The translations under genes and the position numbers were made by a program. This document shows positions 17,919 through 26,779 of a stretch of DNA of 64,000 nt, in pieces. This stretch comes from Companilactobacillus tucceti DSM 20183 (GTDB taxonomy: Bacteria; Bacillota; Bacilli; Lactobacillales; Lactobacillaceae). Below the pieces are notes generated by a model. That model was not told the DNA's origin. It did no database searches and saw nothing but the letters and a program-made list of their open reading frames with translations. Each line of letters opens with the position of its first letter. The first letter of the stretch is position 1. The DNA lies in NCBI RefSeq assembly GCF_001434665.1, contig NZ_AZDG01000003.1, positions 62,001-126,000 of the forward strand. Direction: 5' to 3'.

Positions 17919-19235
17919 TTAGTTAGAAGTTTTTTTAGTTAAATGAACCTTAGCTGTTTGTAACTTACCGTTATGGTAATATTGAACGCTCACCGTCTCA
18001 CCTAATGAATGCGAATACAAAGCACTATGTAGATCAGCAACCGAACTTACCTTCTTATCTCCAAGTTTGACAATAACATCTCCCTTAGAAATTCCAGCTC
18101 TTTTGGCTACTGAACCAGTTGTTGTACTATAAACTACCGCACCTTTAGTAACGTCATTTGGTAATTTCAAATTAGATTGCGAATCATCGGTAATTTGATC
18201 CAAATCAACTACTTTGATACCCAATGAAGGACGTTCCACTTTACCATTTTTAACAAGTTGATTAATAATTTTAACAACTTCGTTACTTGGGATGGCAAAT
18301 CCTATACCTTCAACTGAAGTACCGTCAGTACTTGAAGCTAACTTCATAGAATTAATACCTATAATTTGTCCTGCAGTGTTAACTAATGGACCACCAGAAT
18401 TACCAGGGTTAATGGCAGCATCAGTTTGAATTACGGTTGCTTCACCATTAGCTTGACCTGTATTTTGATCTTGAGTTTCAATAGTTCTATTCGTTGCAGA
18501 TATGATACCTTGAGTTACTGTAGTAGCATATTGGCTTCCTAATGGTGACCCTATAGCAATTACAGGGTCACCTGGTGAAATATTATCCGAATTGCCAAAG
18601 TTAGATGTTGCAGGTACTTTATCACCCGAAATTTCTAGGACAGCTAGATCAGTTGTTGAATCAGTACCTACTAGTTTGGCTGATAATTTAGTCCCATCGG
18701 CTAAAATAACTTCCAATGAATCTGATCCAGAAACAACATGGTTATTAGTTACGATATAACCTTTACCATTTTGTTTAGAATAAATCACACCTGAACCTTC
18801 ACTATATTCTTTTAAATTAGACTTTGAACTGTCTGAATTATCATTTGAATTTTCAGTTGAATCAGAGTTGCTATCTGAATCAGAATTACTGTCTCCAAAC
18901 AAATCACCAAAAATCGATGAAAGATCTCCATCACTAGATTTGCTTTGTCTTTGTAAGTTGACGACTGAAACAACAGAATTACTTACTTTTTTATATGCTC
19001 CAGACATTGTACTAGATGTATTTGCTTTAGAGTCACTAACTTGAGTCGTTCCAGGAGAACCAACTGAAGCAGTATCAGAAGTTCTATTCCCAAAATATGA
19101 GAACCCGGCAAAAGCAATACCAACACCTAACATGGCCGAAATAAATGCAACAAGAGCCATCTTTAGCATTGAATGATCATTTGGACTTCGCTTATTCTCT
19201 CTTACTCTAGAATCAGTTTTATTTTTATTATCCAT
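17919..19235 (-). CDS. htrA: HtrA/DegP-like membrane-anchored serine protease with PDZ domain
   Basis: 438 residues. A single membrane segment (about 25-48) follows a cytoplasmic basic tail. The trypsin-like domain has H166 (VTNNHVVSG), D196 (TDLAVLEI) and S280 (GNSGGPL). A PDZ domain fills the last 100 residues (SVAKRAGISKGDVIVKLGDKKV). Between anchor and protease lies a Ser/Asp-rich linker (117-139), longer and more acidic than usual. It degrades misfolded secreted proteins and sits beside the Wal operon, as in many lactobacilli and B. subtilis (YycK). Confidence 0.96.
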   Translation of the reverse strand: MDNKNKTDSRVRENKRSPNDHSMLKMALVAFISAMLGVGIAFAGFSYFGNRTSDTASVGSPGTTQVSDSKANTSSTMSGAYKKVSNSVVSVVNLQRQSKSSDGDLSSIFGDLFGDSNSDSDSNSDSTENSNDNSDSSKSNLKEYSEGSGVIYSKQNGKGYIVTNNHVVSGSDSLEVILADGTKLSAKLVGTDSTTDLAVLEISGDKVPATSNFGNSDNISPGDPVIAIGSPLGSQYATTVTQGIISATNRTIETQDQNTGQANGEATVIQTDAAINPGNSGGPLVNTAGQIIGINSMKLASSTDGTSVEGIGFAIPSNEVVKIINQLVKNGKVERPSLGIKVVDLDQITDDSQSNLKLPNDVTKGAVVYSTTTGSVAKRAGISKGDVIVKLGDKKVSSVADLHSALYSHSLGETVSVQYYHNGKLQTAKVHLTKKTSN

Positions 19236-19318
19236 ACGTATTCACTTCCCCAATACTCATTACACTTAATATAACCTTAAATTTTGAACAAATTATGAAC
19301 TAGATTAGATATTTTTTC

Positions 19319-19352
19319 AAAAAAAGCGCGAAATTTATTAGATTCCACGCTT
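19319..19352 (-). terminator. Terminator at the end of the Wal operon
   Basis: On the minus strand AAGCG and CGCTT close an imperfect stem with GGAA/TTTC inside, followed by seven T residues, just before htrA and after walJ. Confidence 0.75.
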
Positions 19353-19361
19353 CTTATTAAT

Positions 19362-20162
19362 TTACAAAGTCATCAAAGGATCGGCAATAGCCGGATCGGT
19401 GTCATGAATTGAAAAATCATGTTCAACTCCAAAATCATGATCCTCTAAAATATCTGCTACAGCTGTATGTGCAGCTTTTTTAGTATTATTCTCATGACTT
19501 AAATGACCAAGATATATTTGTTTTGTGTTATTACCAATAACGTCCATCAAAGTGTGTGCACCATCATCATTTGATAAATGCCCTTTTTCACTCAAGATAC
19601 GTTGTTTCAAAGGCCATGGGTACATGCCGTTACGTAACATCTCAACATCATGGTTACACTCTAACAAATATCCATCAGCGTTCTCAATCGTCTTTTGTAC
19701 ACGCTCTGATACGTATCCTGTATCTGTTAAAATAACGAATTCCTTACCGTTATGATAGAACTTATAAAATTGAGGATCAGCAGCATCATGAGACACCGCA
19801 AAACTCTCAATATCTAAATCATCTAAAGTCATAACTTTGTTATGCTCAAAAACATTGATTTTCTCTTCAGGAACTTTGCCGATTTTAGGCATCATTGCAT
19901 CCCAAGTTTTTTTATTAGCATAAACATTTAAATCATAGCGTCTTGCTAAAACTCCCACGCCTTTTATATGGTCTGAATGTTCATGCGTAACGAATAAAGA
20001 ATCAATAGTATTGATATCCTTACCAACACTTGCCAAAGATTCTTTAATTTTCTTTCCAGACATTCCTGCGTCTACTAAAACATGGTGCTTAGGAGTTTCG
20101 ATATAGGTAACATTACCTGAGCTACTACTTGCTAAAACACTTATTTTTAAATCATCACTCAC
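19362..20162 (-). CDS. walJ: WalJ/YycJ (VicX) metallo-beta-lactamase fold hydrolase
   Basis: 266 residues. The HxHxDH metal site is VTHEHSDHIKG, with LLECNHD and YLGHLSHEN supplying further ligands. WalJ proteins act as exonuclease-like enzymes and affect cell division and genome maintenance in Firmicutes. The start is GTG, inside the end of walI (eight-base overlap), with GGAGACG upstream, so it is translationally coupled. It is the last gene of the Wal operon. Confidence 0.94.
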   Translation of the reverse strand: MSDDLKISVLASSSSGNVTYIETPKHHVLVDAGMSGKKIKESLASVGKDINTIDSLFVTHEHSDHIKGVGVLARRYDLNVYANKKTWDAMMPKIGKVPEEKINVFEHNKVMTLDDLDIESFAVSHDAADPQFYKFYHNGKEFVILTDTGYVSERVQKTIENADGYLLECNHDVEMLRNGMYPWPLKQRILSEKGHLSNDDGAHTLMDVIGNNTKQIYLGHLSHENNTKKAAHTAVADILEDHDFGVEHDFSIHDTDPAIADPLMTL

Positions 20163-20967
20163 TATAGTCGTCTCCTGTTGTTGAACTTTTAATTACATTC
20201 CCTGTAAAGGCATTGACCTTCTTTAAGGAATTAACTTTACTATCTTTATTTTGAACCGTTACAAACCAAACTGGAATATATATCGTACTGCCCTTTGCTT
20301 CTAGAAGTTTTGTATAGGCCAAGTTAGCATACGTTATTTTAGAATTATTTGAAATCTCAGAATTAGTGTAAAGGTTAATAATTATATCCTTCTCACTCTT
20401 AGTAGCTTCTTTTTCATGAAGGATCATTACATCATTTACATAAGTCTGTGTATACCCTGTAACTTTATCACCACTAACATTAAAAGTCAGTTGTGCCGTC
20501 TTATCATATATCTCGCCTAGGGTTTCATCTGTTTGAGCAAAAACTATCTGACTACTAGTAGATAATTGTGGAACATACTTATATTGCGTACCAAAGAGAA
20601 CATTTGATTCTCTCTTCATAAATGTATCTAATTTTTTAATACGATTGGATTTAGTAATTGTAATAGGAGTATTCAATGAACTTGTTAGTTTATGAGTACT
20701 TTCATCATATTGGAATTCTTGATCTCGCAGTTTTCCAACATTATTAACCAAGTTATTATTTGGTTTTGATCCTAAATAATACGCCGAACCACTTTTAGTA
20801 TCTAATTTACCAAAGCTAATATCTCGTTTTCTCATCTCTGAAACCGTAGACGTATTTGTACTGCTGCTAGTTACAATTTGTTGACTATTACGAAAAGATA
20901 GCAAAAGGAATACATCTAACGATACGAAAACTATCAAAAAGATAATCTCAATTCTTCGAAAATCCAT
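20155..20967 (-). CDS. walI: WalI (YycI), membrane-anchored regulator of WalK
   Basis: 270 residues. An N-terminal membrane segment (IIFLIVFVSLDVFLLLSF, about 9-26) anchors an extracellular domain rich in beta strands. YycI and YycH form a membrane complex that modulates WalK activity. Two bases separate it from walH and it overlaps walJ, so the genes are one transcript. The late segment YANLAYTKLLEAKGSTIYIPVWFV fits the YycI family. Confidence 0.92.
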   Translation of the reverse strand: MDFRRIEIIFLIVFVSLDVFLLLSFRNSQQIVTSSSTNTSTVSEMRKRDISFGKLDTKSGSAYYLGSKPNNNLVNNVGKLRDQEFQYDESTHKLTSSLNTPITITKSNRIKKLDTFMKRESNVLFGTQYKYVPQLSTSSQIVFAQTDETLGEIYDKTAQLTFNVSGDKVTGYTQTYVNDVMILHEKEATKSEKDIIINLYTNSEISNNSKITYANLAYTKLLEAKGSTIYIPVWFVTVQNKDSKVNSLKKVNAFTGNVIKSSTTGDDYSE

Positions 20968-20969
20968 TA

Positions 20970-22283
20970 CTATCCCTCCTCTGCAGATTCATTGGTCCAC
21001 TCTTGATATGGACGCCAATGATTATCGATTTTAATATAGTAGGTTGGAGTTAAATCAACAACATCTTGATTTTCAGATTCACTTTCCCATTGATACCCTG
21101 CTTGTATATCTTGAATATCATTAACTGAATATCCAGCCTTATCTAATCCTTTAAGAATAGAAGTCGTTGATTTCAAAGTAGTCTCTGAATTAGATGATGG
21201 CACAGGGACTTCTAAGACCTTATTTAGAAAATGTTCAGTTGTACCATTTCTACTAAATCCTATCTTAATTGATCCAAACTGACTCTTCTTAAAGATTGGG
21301 AAACCTTCAACATATTCGCGGAAAACAAGATCCTTATCATTAAAATCAGCATCATATAAACGCAAATTAGAAACTGAACTTTGCAGGTTCACAGCTTTAT
21401 TATAACCACGTTGGAAAAAGGCTACCTTGTTCTTAGGAACTGAAGTATCTGTATAGTCGTAGAAAGTCAGCTCTCCTCGATCATGATCTGATATTAATCG
21501 TTTAGTTTCACTGTAGTTATAGGTATAAACATCACCATCTTGAGAAGTTACTAAGTCGTCACTATTGGCGTCAAACAATGAAGTAGTATATTCACTATCT
21601 TGCTTTTCATCAATAACATAAGAATATGTTCTCATTTTAATTGGCTCAGTATAGAAAGTGAACACGCCATGCTTCATTAAATTCAAGCGAACTTTCAAAT
21701 CAATATTAGACTTTTTAGCTAACTTCAAAATTGGTTCAGCCGAAGCATCTCTAACTCCAACTTTATAAACTGCATAATTATTGTCGTTTGCTAAGTATAT
21801 ATTCTTATCTTTCTTATTGTTTAAATTAATAATAATTCTATTAAATGAATAATCAGTAGAATGCTTTAACACAGAACTATTTAATAAATATCCCAAAGTT
21901 CTAACCGTTATGGCGGTTGGATAAACTAATTGAATATCATTATGCTTTTGGATGGTCTTTTGATATCTAGCACCATCTTTTTTGAAGATTTTTGTTACAT
22001 GATCAAATTTCCAGTCACTCATAACATTTTGAACACTAAATGAAATGTTTTCTTCATTATTATAAATAAGCTTTTGATCATTTCCATCCTGCCAAATAAC
22101 TTGAGTAGGACTTATCACTTGATTGATCGGTATCTTATTTTTATCTGATTCAGTAGTTGTCACATCAACATTTCTGCCTCGTTGATAGCGAGCAGTATTT
22201 GTCCAAATGAAATAGGACAAAACGACACTAGTTACAACTGCAAAAACTAAGAGAACTTGTACAACTAATCGACTAAATTTCAT
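20970..22283 (-). CDS. walH: WalH (YycH), membrane-anchored regulator of WalK
   Basis: 437 residues from the ATG right after GGAGGAGAATGGG; a longer frame to 22355 lacks a ribosome site and runs into walK. One membrane segment follows the start (VVQVLLVFAVVTSVVLSYFIW), then a large extracellular domain. It overlaps the end of walK by eleven bases. Partner of WalI in tuning WalK. Confidence 0.93.
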   Translation of the reverse strand: MKFSRLVVQVLLVFAVVTSVVLSYFIWTNTARYQRGRNVDVTTTESDKNKIPINQVISPTQVIWQDGNDQKLIYNNEENISFSVQNVMSDWKFDHVTKIFKKDGARYQKTIQKHNDIQLVYPTAITVRTLGYLLNSSVLKHSTDYSFNRIIINLNNKKDKNIYLANDNNYAVYKVGVRDASAEPILKLAKKSNIDLKVRLNLMKHGVFTFYTEPIKMRTYSYVIDEKQDSEYTTSLFDANSDDLVTSQDGDVYTYNYSETKRLISDHDRGELTFYDYTDTSVPKNKVAFFQRGYNKAVNLQSSVSNLRLYDADFNDKDLVFREYVEGFPIFKKSQFGSIKIGFSRNGTTEHFLNKVLEVPVPSSNSETTLKSTTSILKGLDKAGYSVNDIQDIQAGYQWESESENQDVVDLTPTYYIKIDNHWRPYQEWTNESAEEG

Positions 22284-24162
22284 CCCATTCTCCTCCAGTC
22301 TCATTAGGATCAAAAGGTAGAGAAATATAGAATGTTGAACCCTTACCTTCGGCACTATTTACCCAAATTCTACCTTTGTGTTGTTCTACGATTTCCTTAG
22401 AAATGGATAATCCTAGACCTGTACCACCTTGTTTACGAGAACGGGCTTTATCAACACGGTAAAATCTATCAAAGACTTTTTTAATATCTTTTCTAGGAAT
22501 ACCAAGGCCTTGGTCAGAAATACTAATAATAATGTGCTTGTTGGTCTCCAGAAGACGACACGTTATAACGCCTCCGTCTGGAGAATACTTGATTGCATTA
22601 TTTATAATGTTATCCATTACTTGCGTCATTTTATCAGTATCTAATTCTACCCACAAATCTTTGTTAGTAAAAATACGTTTAATGCGATAATTCTTGACGA
22701 CTTTCTTATCGTCTTCTTTAGCATCTGCTTTTTCTTTTTTAAGCATCATATCAAAGCGATCCAAAATATAAGAGAAGAACTCATTAAAGTTAACTAATTC
22801 CTTATCAAGTTTTGAACGGCCTTGATCCATACGTGAAAGATTCAATAAATCTTGAATCATACGAATCATACGGTCGGTTTCTTCTGCTGTGACCTTTAAA
22901 AATTGTGGAGCCAATTCTTTGTTTTCCCAAGCACCATTATTTAACGCATCAATGTAACTACTGATACTTGTCAAAGGTGTTCTTAACTCGTGTGAAACAT
23001 TTGAAACGAATTGGCGACGCTCACTATCAATTTTTTGTTGTTCAGTAACATCATGCAAAACACAAACCATACCACTGATAAAACCACTATTTCTTTGAAT
23101 CAATGAGAAATCAGCATTTAAAATCAATGAATTGTCATCATCGTCGTCGTTATCAGATATATCACTAGTTTCAATTATCATTGGTTCTGGATTTTCTAGT
23201 AATTGGTCAAAGCTGATTCGATCTTCAACTCCTAGTATTTCTACAAGGGGCTTTCCGTCAGCTTCTCCTTCCTCTTTATCCAAAAATTCTTGGGCCATTT
23301 CGTTAATAACTGTAATGTTTCCTAAACGATTAGTAGCGATAACACCATCAGACATCTGTGTTAGAACACTATCCAAACGCCTTCGCTCAGACTCCGAGTT
23401 TTCAGTAGCTTCTTCAACTTTAACTGAAAGATCATTAACCGCCATTGCCAATTGACCTAACTCATCCGGTGAATAGACACGAACTTGTCCGGAATAATCC
23501 CCTTCAGCCATTCTTACAGCCTGTTGCTTCATTTCATCAATTGGTCGAGTGATAGCACGAGCAATAAATATGGCGATAACTGCCCCTAATAGTCCGGCAA
23601 CTAACGAAGCCGTTAGGAAGATAACGATAATATTATTTATCCCTGAATAAACTGACTCCATACTGGCTCTAACATAAATAGCCCCAACAACAGTACTGTT
23701 ATCCGGAGATGAAACTGGTGAGATAGATTCGTAAGAACTACCTGTCGCCTTATCATAATAGATTTGAGTTATCTTCTTATCAGTACTGATACTCTTTTTA
23801 ACTTGATCTTTAAGAGTTTTGGTTCCAATCGATTCTTTATCGACATCTTTTGTACTAACAATTATTCCGTTACGATCCACTATCTGCACATCAGTAATAT
23901 CATTATTGTTTCTTGTATAATCTTGAATAACATTACTGATATTTTCCTTAGTTTTTGAATCATTATCATTCAAACTTTCTGAAACTTGGTTCAAACGATA
24001 TGCAGGAATAACAACAGAATCCTCGAACTGTTGGACGTTTTGTTCCTCTAATTGACGAACAAAGTATGCTCCAATGATTTCAATCGTAACTATCAAGATC
24101 AAAATAAATGACAGTCCTATTTTGAAATTAATGGAATGTAAAAAAGCAAATCTCTTTTTCAA
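22273..24162 (-). CDS. walK: WalK sensor histidine kinase
   Basis: 629 residues. Two membrane segments (about 13-32 and 182-204) flank an extracellular Cache-like sensor domain. Then come HAMP (about 205-257), PAS (about 262-370), the phospho-acceptor helix with SHELRTPLTSI, and the ATPase with N-box NNAIKYS, DQGLGIP and GTGLGLSI. The start is TTG behind AGGTGAGG. WalK phosphorylates WalR and controls peptidoglycan turnover, which is essential in many Firmicutes. An intrinsic terminator lies between walR and walK. Confidence 0.97.
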   Translation of the reverse strand: MKKRFAFLHSINFKIGLSFILILIVTIEIIGAYFVRQLEEQNVQQFEDSVVIPAYRLNQVSESLNDNDSKTKENISNVIQDYTRNNNDITDVQIVDRNGIIVSTKDVDKESIGTKTLKDQVKKSISTDKKITQIYYDKATGSSYESISPVSSPDNSTVVGAIYVRASMESVYSGINNIIVIFLTASLVAGLLGAVIAIFIARAITRPIDEMKQQAVRMAEGDYSGQVRVYSPDELGQLAMAVNDLSVKVEEATENSESERRRLDSVLTQMSDGVIATNRLGNITVINEMAQEFLDKEEGEADGKPLVEILGVEDRISFDQLLENPEPMIIETSDISDNDDDDDNSLILNADFSLIQRNSGFISGMVCVLHDVTEQQKIDSERRQFVSNVSHELRTPLTSISSYIDALNNGAWENKELAPQFLKVTAEETDRMIRMIQDLLNLSRMDQGRSKLDKELVNFNEFFSYILDRFDMMLKKEKADAKEDDKKVVKNYRIKRIFTNKDLWVELDTDKMTQVMDNIINNAIKYSPDGGVITCRLLETNKHIIISISDQGLGIPRKDIKKVFDRFYRVDKARSRKQGGTGLGLSISKEIVEQHKGRIWVNSAEGKGSTFYISLPFDPNETGGEWDEI

Positions 24163-24217
24163 AATTCCTCACCTATAATTTACAGTCTTAGTTACATTAT
24201 ACAGCTATGAAGATAAC

Positions 24218-24248
24218 AAAAAAACTGACTCAATGTTTCAAGTCAGTT
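24218..24248 (-). terminator. Intrinsic terminator between walR and walK
   Basis: On the minus strand AACTGACT and AGTCAGTT form an eight-pair stem with a ten-base loop followed by seven T residues. It lies between the walR stop and the walK start, so part of the transcripts should end after walR. Confidence 0.8.
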
Positions 24249-24262
24249 TATTTTTAATATTT

Positions 24263-24967
24263 TTAAACTTCAGACTCAGGGTCTCTTAGATAATATCCCA
24301 CACCACGTCTAGTCATTAACCATTCTGGTTGACTGGGATTATTTTCAATCTTTTCACGGAGTCTACGAACAGTAACATCAACCGTTCTAACATCACCAAA
24401 GTAATCGTATCCCCAAACTGTTTGAAGTAAATGTTCACGCTTCATTACTTGACCAATATGTTGTGCCAAGTAATAAAGTAGTTCAAACTCACGATGAGTT
24501 AACTCAATTTCTTTACCATTTTTGGTTACAGTATAGGCATCAGGGAGAATGGTCAAATCACCAATCTTAATTTCACTCACTTTATTATCTTCACTTTGAG
24601 CATGTTGTTGTGTTCTCAAACGTACTTTAACACGTGCAACTAACTCTCTGTTTGAGAAAGGTTTTGTGACATAATCATCTGCACCTATTTCCAAACCAAT
24701 GACTTTATCTATTTCTGCATCTTTAGCAGTTAACATGATAATTGGAGTGTCTTTAGTCTTACGAACTGTTCTAGCTACTTCTAGACCGTCAATTACAGGC
24801 AACATTAAATCGAGTAGAATTAAATCTGGATTCTCTTCTTCTACTTTGTCCAATGCTTCTTGACCATCAAAAGCTGTTATTACCTCGTAGCCTTCGTTCT
24901 CAAGATTATATTTAACAATGTCTGAAATAGGTTTCTCATCGTCTACTACTAGAATTTTCTTAGCCAT
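24263..24967 (-). CDS. walR: WalR response regulator
   Basis: 234 residues. The receiver domain has the acidic pair in [10 protein letters not shown], the phosphorylated aspartate in [10 protein letters not shown], and K in [10 protein letters not shown]. The OmpR/PhoB winged helix ends in [16 protein letters not shown] and [11 protein letters not shown] follows AAGGAGAG. It regulates autolysin and cell-wall genes. It heads the wal operon and is separated from walK by a terminator that probably raises its level over the kinase. Confidence 0.98.
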   Translation of the reverse strand: MAKKILVVDDEKPISDIVKYNLENEGYEVITAFDGQEALDKVEEENPDLILLDLMLPVIDGLEVARTVRKTKDTPIIMLTAKDAEIDKVIGLEIGADDYVTKPFSNRELVARVKVRLRTQQHAQSEDNKVSEIKIGDLTILPDAYTVTKNGKEIELTHREFELLYYLAQHIGQVMKREHLLQTVWGYDYFGDVRTVDVTVRRLREKIENNPSQPEWLMTRRGVGYYLRDPESEV

Positions 24968-25124
24968 ATTTATCTCTCCTTGACTTGACCATTATACTAG
25001 TTATAGCTTATTAAAACAAAATCAGCATAAGCGAACCTTAAAAATAAAAAATTTTATTTAAAAAACACTTGCTCATGATTTGTTCCTTATGGTACTATAT
25101 AACTCGTTGATTGATAGATCACAT

Positions 25125-25197
25125 GGGTGGCTAGCTCAGCTGGCAGAGCAACGGACTCTTAATCCGTGGGTCCAGGGTTCGATCCCCTGGCCACCCA
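25125..25197 (+). tRNA. tRNA-Lys (anticodon CTT)
   Basis: A full cloverleaf: acceptor arms GGGTGGC and GCCACCC, D arm with AGCTCAGCTGG, anticodon loop CTCTTAA reading CTT, and T loop GGTTCGATCCC. CCA is not encoded. A stem with T residues terminates it shortly downstream. Confidence 0.97.
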
Positions 25198-25210
25198 TAA
25201 TATTACATTT

Positions 25211-25257
25211 AACCAGTTACGTTGAGGCTTGAAAGTCTTAATATAACTGGTTTTTTT
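25211..25257 (+). terminator. Terminator after tRNA-Lys
   Basis: AACCAGTTA pairs with TAACTGGTT across a loop of 24 bases and is followed by T residues. Confidence 0.75.
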
Positions 25258-25568
25258 ATACCCATTAATACCTGACTAGGTGAAATACCATGTCAGGACT
25301 TTTAAGGCTATTACTATGTATTTAAAATATTATATTATATTGCTACGTTTAAGTTAAAGCTTTCTGTTCTTGTTACATGGATATTCGATCTCTCCCATTT
25401 TTATTTTTGAATCCTGTGGGAATTTATGATACATAAATTACTATTAATTGATGACCGATTAGTAGATAATTATTTGTGATAGCAAGTTAATGACGGTGAC
25501 TAACTTCAAGAAAATCTGAGGTGATGCCTCTGATTAAAATAAATGTGTTGCCTCTCGAAAGGATAACC
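25258..25568. other. AT-rich region upstream of the toxin ORF
   Basis: I see no other gene here. It probably contains the toxin promoter and the long 5' leader usual for type I toxins, but no hexamers are convincing enough to mark. Confidence 0.4.
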
Positions 25569-25652
25569 ATGAGTGTTTTTGAAGCTCTCTCGTTTATGAT
25601 ATCTTTTGCAACGTTAGTAGTTATAATACTCAAATTTAATCAAAAAAAATAA
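25569..25652 (+). CDS. Holin-like type I toxin peptide (Hol_Tox/TxpA-like)
   Basis: 27 residues, starting at ATG behind AAAGGAT and opening with MSVFEALSFMISFATLVVI, which matches my recollection of the short 'putative holin-like toxin' family common in lactobacilli. One hydrophobic helix is followed by a short lysine-rich tail (KFNQKK), the plan of membrane-damaging type I toxins. A strong promoter on the opposite strand drives an antisense RNA that overlaps the mRNA 3' end. Too short for most gene callers. Confidence 0.82.
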   Translation: MSVFEALSFMISFATLVVIILKFNQKK

Positions 25653-25787
25653 CCGTCTAAACTTTTGGCCTAGTTTACGGTTATTATTTCTAATTAATAT
25701 AAGTTAATGCAGCCACCGTCTTAAACGGGCTATCTGGGGGATGTTCGAACATCCCTCTTTTTTATTTCTTGATAACCTTTTGACTAC
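25642..25787 (-). ncRNA. Predicted antisense RNA antitoxin of the holin-like toxin
   Basis: A near-consensus minus-strand promoter (25794-25822) would start an RNA near 25787. It runs toward the toxin gene, contains a GGGATGTTCGAACATCCC hairpin, and ends at an AATAACCGT/ACGGTTATT stem followed by eight T residues, which overlaps the last codons of the toxin. Convergent layout with overlapping 3' ends is the classical type I arrangement. Ends are inferred, not observed. Confidence 0.65.
25738..25763 (+). terminator. Probable toxin mRNA terminator
   Basis: A perfect palindromic stem, GGGATGTTC/GAACATCCC, is followed by TCTTTTTT on the plus strand. Termination here would leave the toxin mRNA overlapping most of the antisense RNA. 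Confidence 0.75.
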
Positions 25788-25793
25788 AGCTCA

Positions 25794-25822
25794 AGTCTAT
25801 CAACGCAATTCATAACTGTCAA
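25794..25822 (-). promoter_or_regulatory. Promoter of the antisense antitoxin RNA
   Basis: TTGACA (25817-25822) and TAGACT (25794-25799) are 17 bases apart on the minus strand. No ORF with a ribosome site follows, in keeping with an untranslated RNA. Confidence 0.7.
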
Positions 25823-25859
25823 CTAGATAATATGTATCTGATTTGCTGTACCACGGCCT

Positions 25860-26492
25860 TTACATATATCCTTCAGCCTCTTTACGTGTCATCCAAAAAT
25901 GAATTCCACCAGTTGAATCATCCCAACGATTTGGATTAAAGTTTTTCGCTACAACCATATGCCCTACTCGATATACAAAATTAGGATCAACATATGAAAT
26001 AGCATCTTGGTAAATATCATCAGTGTACATATCATCGATAGTCATAACTTTAGCTTTGTCACAACGACATGAATTAGCTGTAGCTGATGTCCTTTTAGCA
26101 TCTGCGGGTATCAACAATTTAACTATCCGATAATCAAAGCACTTTTTGTATCCTAAAAAAGCGCCTTTTTCCGGACAATGCAATCTAAAATATTGTGTCG
26201 CATCATTTGATACGATTCCAGTTAAATCAGCGTCTTCTAACATCGAATGAAACATATTAGCTCCAGAAATGTCACTATAGCTCATATCACATCCTCTTAA
26301 ATCTGCTCCTATCAAAGATGCATTTTTTAATGATGCATGTGAAAAATTGCAATTTACAAATAGACAATTATCCAAATCAATACCGTCTAAATCAGCATTA
26401 GAAAAATCAACATTTTTAAAACGAACATTGTTATAGTTTCTATTTGATAAGTTCTCAGTCGTAAAATTCTTATCAACTATTTGTTCAACCAT
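25860..26492 (-). CDS. Pentapeptide-repeat protein with C-terminal DUF5758-like domain
   Basis: 210 residues from the ATG nine bases after AAGAGG; an upstream in-frame GTG has poorer spacing. Residues about 15-100 are pentapeptide repeats of the A(D/N)LXX type (NVDFSNADLDGIDLDNC and ASLKNASLIGADLRGCDM), which fold as a right-handed beta-helix. The C-terminal half (FRLHCPEKGAFLGYKKC, IHFWMTRKEAEGY) resembles a domain often attached to such repeats in phage and bacterial proteins. Function unknown; I do not see evidence for a quinolone-protection role. Confidence 0.75.
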   Translation of the reverse strand: MVEQIVDKNFTTENLSNRNYNNVRFKNVDFSNADLDGIDLDNCLFVNCNFSHASLKNASLIGADLRGCDMSYSDISGANMFHSMLEDADLTGIVSNDATQYFRLHCPEKGAFLGYKKCFDYRIVKLLIPADAKRTSATANSCRCDKAKVMTIDDMYTDDIYQDAISYVDPNFVYRVGHMVVAKNFNPNRWDDSTGGIHFWMTRKEAEGYM

Positions 26493-26641
26493 GGTCACGG
26501 CCTCTTTTCACTTATGTAGTAATAGCCCTCCTACTATCAAGTGTAGGTCAATTAGTGAAATTAATCACTACTTTTGAATGCTTTATTTTTCTTTTCCTAA
26601 AACTCCATAATATAAATTGAAGATAATCGCCAGTGCCTGTA

Positions 26642-26655
26642 TGAAAGCGTTTTCT
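26642..26655 (+). promoter_or_regulatory. cre site (CcpA) upstream of cysteine desulfidase
   Basis: TGAAAGCGTTTTCT matches TGWNANCGNTNWCA at all fixed positions but the last. A TATACT -10 follows at 26661-26666, so the site overlaps the spacer and -35 of the likely promoter and would block it. Confidence 0.7.
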
Positions 26656-26779
26656 TTAATGCTATACTCTTTACGGAATCAGTAACTAGGTTGATGAACA
26701 TGATTTATGCTTACCACCTCAAAGGGCTGTTCAGCATAATTCTTCTATCATCAAACTTTGTAGAAAGGATATGTTGATT

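Noticed and set aside
25860-26492. Qnr-like quinolone protection protein
   Set aside because: The repeat stretch is short and the C-terminal domain is unlike Qnr or MfpA.
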